A stretch of 64,000 nucleotides of DNA from Halomonas sp. (lineage in GTDB: Bacteria > Pseudomonadota > Gammaproteobacteria > Pseudomonadales > Halomonadaceae): the NCBI RefSeq assembly GCF_017515565.1, contig NZ_JAFWFN010000031.1, positions 1-64,000 of the forward strand. The letters run 5' to 3'. Both the position numbers and the translations under genes were made by a program. Shown here piece after piece: positions 61,570 through 64,000 of the stretch. The notes beneath the pieces were generated by a model. The model was not told where the DNA came from. It ran no database searches and saw only the letters and a program-made list of their open reading frames with translations. The number at the start of each line of letters is the position of its first letter. Positions within the stretch are counted from its first letter, which is position 1.

Positions 61570-63009
61570 ATGAGCACCCCCACAACGCTGTTTGACAAAG
61601 TTTGGCAAGCCCACGAGGTTCACCGCAGCGAAAGCGGTCAGAGCCTGCTGTGGATTGACCGTCACTTTGTTCACGAAGGCTCCTTCCATGCGTTCAACAA
61701 ACTCGCTGAACGCGCGCTACCCGTTGCCAGGCCCGATTTAACCTTCGGTATTGCCGATCACTATGTACCAACCCTAGCCCGCGATCTGGCAGGCGTTGCT
61801 GATCCCAAGGTGCGCTCGATGATTGAGCAGCTCACCCGCAATACTCAGCAGCATGGGGTGACGCTGTTTGGTTTGGATGACCCGCGCCAGGGCATAGTGC
61901 ATGTGCTAGGCCCCGAACAGGGGCTTACCCAGCCCGGCATGGTGATGGTGTGCGGCGATAGCCACACCGCCACCCACGGCGCCTTTGGCAGCATTGCCTT
62001 TGGCATTGGCGCCTCGGAAGTGGCCCACGTGCTGGCGACGCAAACCCTGTGGCAAAGCAAACCCAAAGTGATGCGGATCACCGTTGATGGCCAACTGGCC
62101 GAAGGCATCACTGCTAAAGATATTGCGCTGACCTGGATTGCGCGCTTAGGCGCCGACGGTGCACGGGGTTACGCCATTGAGTACGCTGGCGAGGCAATCC
62201 GTTCACTCTCCATGGAGGCACGGCTCACGCTGTGTAATCTCTCCATTGAGGGCGGTGGCCGCTGCGGCATGATTGCCCCGGACCCAACGACCTTTGAGTA
62301 TCTGCGTGACCGCCCCTGGAGCCCAAAGGGGGAGGCCTTCGAGCAAGCCTGCGCTTACTGGTCCACGCTCTACAGCGATCCAGGCGCTAATTTTGATCTT
62401 GAAGTAACGCTGCATGCGAATGACATCGCACCGACGGTGACCTGGGGTGTTTCCCCTGAAGAGGCGCTGCCGATTGATCGCTCAGTGCCTGATCCTGACC
62501 AACTGAGTGATCCGGCGAAAGCACGCCAAGCCCGGGATAGTCTGACTTATATGGGATTAATGCCCGGACAAAAGCTTACTGATATCACCATTGATCGAGT
62601 CTTTATCGGTTCTTGCACCAATGCGCGCATTGAAGATTTGCGCGCCGCTGCCGCCGTGCTGGCCGGGCACAAAAGCCGTGTGCCCGGCATGGTATCGCCC
62701 GGCTCAACGCTGGTGAAAACCCAAGCCGAAGCCGAAGGGCTAGACCGCATCTTTATCGACGCAGGGCTCGAGTGGCGACACTCAGGCTGCTCCATGTGCG
62801 TCGGCATGAACGGCGATTTAGTGGCCAGCGGTGAGCGCTGCGCTTCGACCACCAATCGCAACTTCAAGGGCCGCCAAGGGCCAGGCGCACGTACCCATTT
62901 GATGTCGCCTGCCATGGTAGCCGCCGCAGCGGTGAGTGGTCGGCTAGCCGATGTCCGCACGCTAAATGGCAGCGCTGGCTCAACCGTTCAGCCTGCAGGA
63001 GCACCGTAA
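61570..63009 (+). CDS. Aconitase-family hydro-lyase large subunit (LeuC-like)
   Basis: A 479-residue [4Fe-4S] protein close to LeuC. The cluster cysteines lie in IGSCTNARIEDLRAA and HSGCSMCVGMN; VCGDSHTATHGAFGSIAFGIGASEV and STTNRNFKGRQGPGARTHLMSPAMVAAAAV are present. LeuC/LeuD isomerise isopropylmalate, but this subfamily also includes citraconate/maleate and dimethylmaleate hydratases. No leuA or leuB is adjacent and the operator suggests regulation with catabolic genes, so a hydratase role is inferred. The segment HSGCSMC replaces the LPGCSMC I remember for E. coli LeuC. Confidence 0.85.
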   Translation: MSTPTTLFDKVWQAHEVHRSESGQSLLWIDRHFVHEGSFHAFNKLAERALPVARPDLTFGIADHYVPTLARDLAGVADPKVRSMIEQLTRNTQQHGVTLFGLDDPRQGIVHVLGPEQGLTQPGMVMVCGDSHTATHGAFGSIAFGIGASEVAHVLATQTLWQSKPKVMRITVDGQLAEGITAKDIALTWIARLGADGARGYAIEYAGEAIRSLSMEARLTLCNLSIEGGGRCGMIAPDPTTFEYLRDRPWSPKGEAFEQACAYWSTLYSDPGANFDLEVTLHANDIAPTVTWGVSPEEALPIDRSVPDPDQLSDPAKARQARDSLTYMGLMPGQKLTDITIDRVFIGSCTNARIEDLRAAAAVLAGHKSRVPGMVSPGSTLVKTQAEAEGLDRIFIDAGLEWRHSGCSMCVGMNGDLVASGERCASTTNRNFKGRQGPGARTHLMSPAMVAAAAVSGRLADVRTLNGSAGSTVQPAGAP

Positions 63010-63647
63010 TGCAACCAATTACCGTATTGGATTCCCTTGGCGTTGCCCACGCCGTAGCGAACGTAGACACCGACCAACTGATACCCGCTCGCTTTATGAA
63101 AGAGCCGCGCAGCGTTGGCTACGGTCAGTTTTTACTTTATGACGTTCGCCACGATGAGCAGGGCACACCAGACGCCGAGTTTATTCTTCATCGCCCCAAT
63201 GCTGCCGACGCTGAAGTGATGGTCAGCCGCCGCAATTTCGGAGCAGGGTCTTCCCGGGAAGCGGCGGTGTATGCCCTGGTTGATTACGGCTTTCGCTGCG
63301 TGGTGGCGCCAAGCTTTGGCGATATTTTTGCGTCTAATGCCGTTAATAATGGTTTGCTGCCTGCAGTCGTAGAAGAGGATGACGCCGAGCGTTTGCTGGC
63401 AGCCCTGGGCGATGCACCTGCCGCCATCTATGTTGATTTAGAGAAGCAATTAATTCGTGTCGCCGAAGTAGAGGTTAGTTTTTCAATTAGCCCCGTTTGG
63501 CAAACCAAGCTACTGAACGGTTGGGATGATATCGATATGACCCGCCAGCACGCTGACACCATTACCAATTTCGCAGCGCAGTACGTACAGCAGTTTCCTT
63601 GGACGGCGGCGCAGCCGCCGGAAAGCTCCATTATAAGTAAAGGTTAA
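63009..63647 (+). CDS. Aconitase-family hydro-lyase small subunit (LeuD-like)
   Basis: A 212-residue swivel-domain subunit that completes the active site of the large subunit. It has NVDTDQLIPARFMK, SRRNFGAGSSREAAVYALVDYGFRCVVAPSFGDIF and ASNAVNNGLLPAVV. The substrate loop after NVDTDQLIP reads RFMKEPRSVGYGQFLLYDVR and differs from E. coli LeuD, consistent with another substrate. Its ATG overlaps the large subunit's stop by one base (TAATG), so the two are made together. Confidence 0.85.
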   Translation: MQPITVLDSLGVAHAVANVDTDQLIPARFMKEPRSVGYGQFLLYDVRHDEQGTPDAEFILHRPNAADAEVMVSRRNFGAGSSREAAVYALVDYGFRCVVAPSFGDIFASNAVNNGLLPAVVEEDDAERLLAALGDAPAAIYVDLEKQLIRVAEVEVSFSISPVWQTKLLNGWDDIDMTRQHADTITNFAAQYVQQFPWTAAQPPESSIISKG

Positions 63648-63691
63648 TGCCGAGCCTAAAAGATATGCCCAAACCTACTCATAACAACAAT

Positions 63692-63742
63692 ATGCACGCT
63701 TGCATCAGATGTTTTTCAAAAATGGGTTTACAAAAAAACATC
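63692..63742 (+). other. Two inverted repeats between the hydro-lyase and TRAP genes
   Basis: ATGCA (63692-63696) pairs with TGCAT (63701-63705), and GATGTTTTT (63708-63716) pairs with AAAAACATC (63734-63742). They lie in the 141-base gap and could stabilise or process the mRNA, set the relative level of the periplasmic binding protein, or serve as a weak terminator. Confidence 0.4.
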
Positions 63743-63788
63743 AACACAACAACCGCTATAAAAATCACCTAATGCAGGAGACTAACCA

Positions 63789-64000
63789 ATGAAAAAAGTA
63801 ACCCTTACTCTGGGCATGCTCACCGCCCTGGCTTCCACTCAGGCGCTGGCCGTTGACCAAATCACCGCTGTGCATGCGTTTCCGCCTTCTCTGATCTATA
63901 CCCAGAGTTTTCTGGAATTCGTCGATAAGGTAAACGAGCGCGGCGAAGGCGTGGTGCAGATCAATGTACGCGGCGGCCCTGAAGTCATCGGCCTTTCTGA
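63789..64000 (+). CDS. TRAP transporter substrate-binding protein, DctP type (cut by window end)
   Basis: The first 70 codons of an exported protein, open to the end of the window. AGGAG lies eight bases before the ATG. A signal peptide covers about residues 1-22 (MKKVTLTLGMLTALASTQALA). The mature start HAFPPSLIYTQSFLEFVDKVNERGEGVVQINVRGGPEVIG follows the DctP pattern. TRAP systems import organic acids using ion gradients and need DctQ and DctM, presumably beyond the window. Its position after the hydro-lyase genes suggests that the pathway's substrate is an acid taken up by this system. Confidence 0.78.
   Translation, partial: MKKVTLTLGMLTALASTQALAVDQITAVHAFPPSLIYTQSFLEFVDKVNERGEGVVQINVRGGPEVIGLS

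Noticed and set aside
61570-63647. Annotation of the LeuCD-like pair as leucine biosynthesis
   Set aside because: No leuA or leuB is adjacent, and a GntR operator shared with catabolic genes points elsewhere.
1-64000. CRISPR array, tRNA, rRNA, prophage or insertion sequence
   Set aside because: I saw no regularly spaced repeats, tRNA-like cloverleaf, rRNA sequence, integrase or transposase anywhere in the window.

Overview
The window looks like chromosomal DNA of a gammaproteobacterium, most likely a Halomonas-type organism (Halomonadaceae). This is inferred from the conserved gene order rnhB-dnaE-accA-tilS, ubiD-fre, pepA//lptF-lptG and bfd-bfr, from the protein families present and from moderately high GC. 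No species was identified by search. There is no rRNA, tRNA, CRISPR array, prophage or insertion sequence that I can see.

Layout. 1-11840 is housekeeping: rnhB (cut by the edge), dnaE, accA, tilS, ppx (minus), a roughly 450-base leader region, rho, ubiD and fre. 11841-13648 holds a class I DAHP synthase preceded by about 740 bases without an ordinary gene. That stretch contains a 42-codon membrane-protein ORF, two further short ORFs rich in Phe/Tyr/Trp codons, a very strong intrinsic terminator and alternative RNA stems. I read it as a candidate aromatic amino acid attenuator, possibly in two stages. 13740-17608 has small envelope and periplasmic proteins (DUF3087, a MliC/COG3650 lipoprotein, a YdjM-like membrane protein, DUF411, gloA, a META lipoprotein). 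17637-26868 is a minus-strand run of eight closely spaced genes: phosphotransferase, YnjBCD-type ABC transporter, two TIGR04283/TIGR04282-type transferases, a TVP38/dihydrolipoamide-dehydrogenase-like fusion and a second FAD oxidoreductase.

27120-31709 carries an NAD-binding protein, an alpha/beta hydrolase and valS. 31863-40988 is a dedicated type I secretion locus on the minus strand: a SapC-family gene, a TolC-like outer-membrane protein, an LssB/LapB-type ABC exporter, an HlyD-type adaptor and a 1037-residue predicted substrate with its own terminator. 41048-54999 returns to ordinary genes (MFS transporter, Spy-like protein, holC, ilvE, pepA, lptFG, RDD protein, Fur-type bfd promoter with bfd and bfr, sodC, truC, tcdA, DUF1653, recQ-like helicase).

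54988-64000 is an accessory catabolic island around a GntR/UTRA regulator. Six minus-strand genes encode an NTF2-like protein, an ICL/PEP-mutase-family lyase, an isochorismatase-fold amidohydrolase, two PuuE-type cyclic-amide hydrolases and a fumarate-reductase-like flavoprotein. Plus-strand genes encode a LeuC/LeuD-like hydro-lyase and the start of a TRAP-type binding protein. Two near-identical perfect palindromes lie in the two promoter regions and are the obvious GntR operators. Together the enzymes could form a route from a cyclic imide or ureide through a half-amide and a maleate-type diacid to a malate-type diacid, cleaved to pyruvate and a short acid. This is a hypothesis and is the most interesting system in the window.
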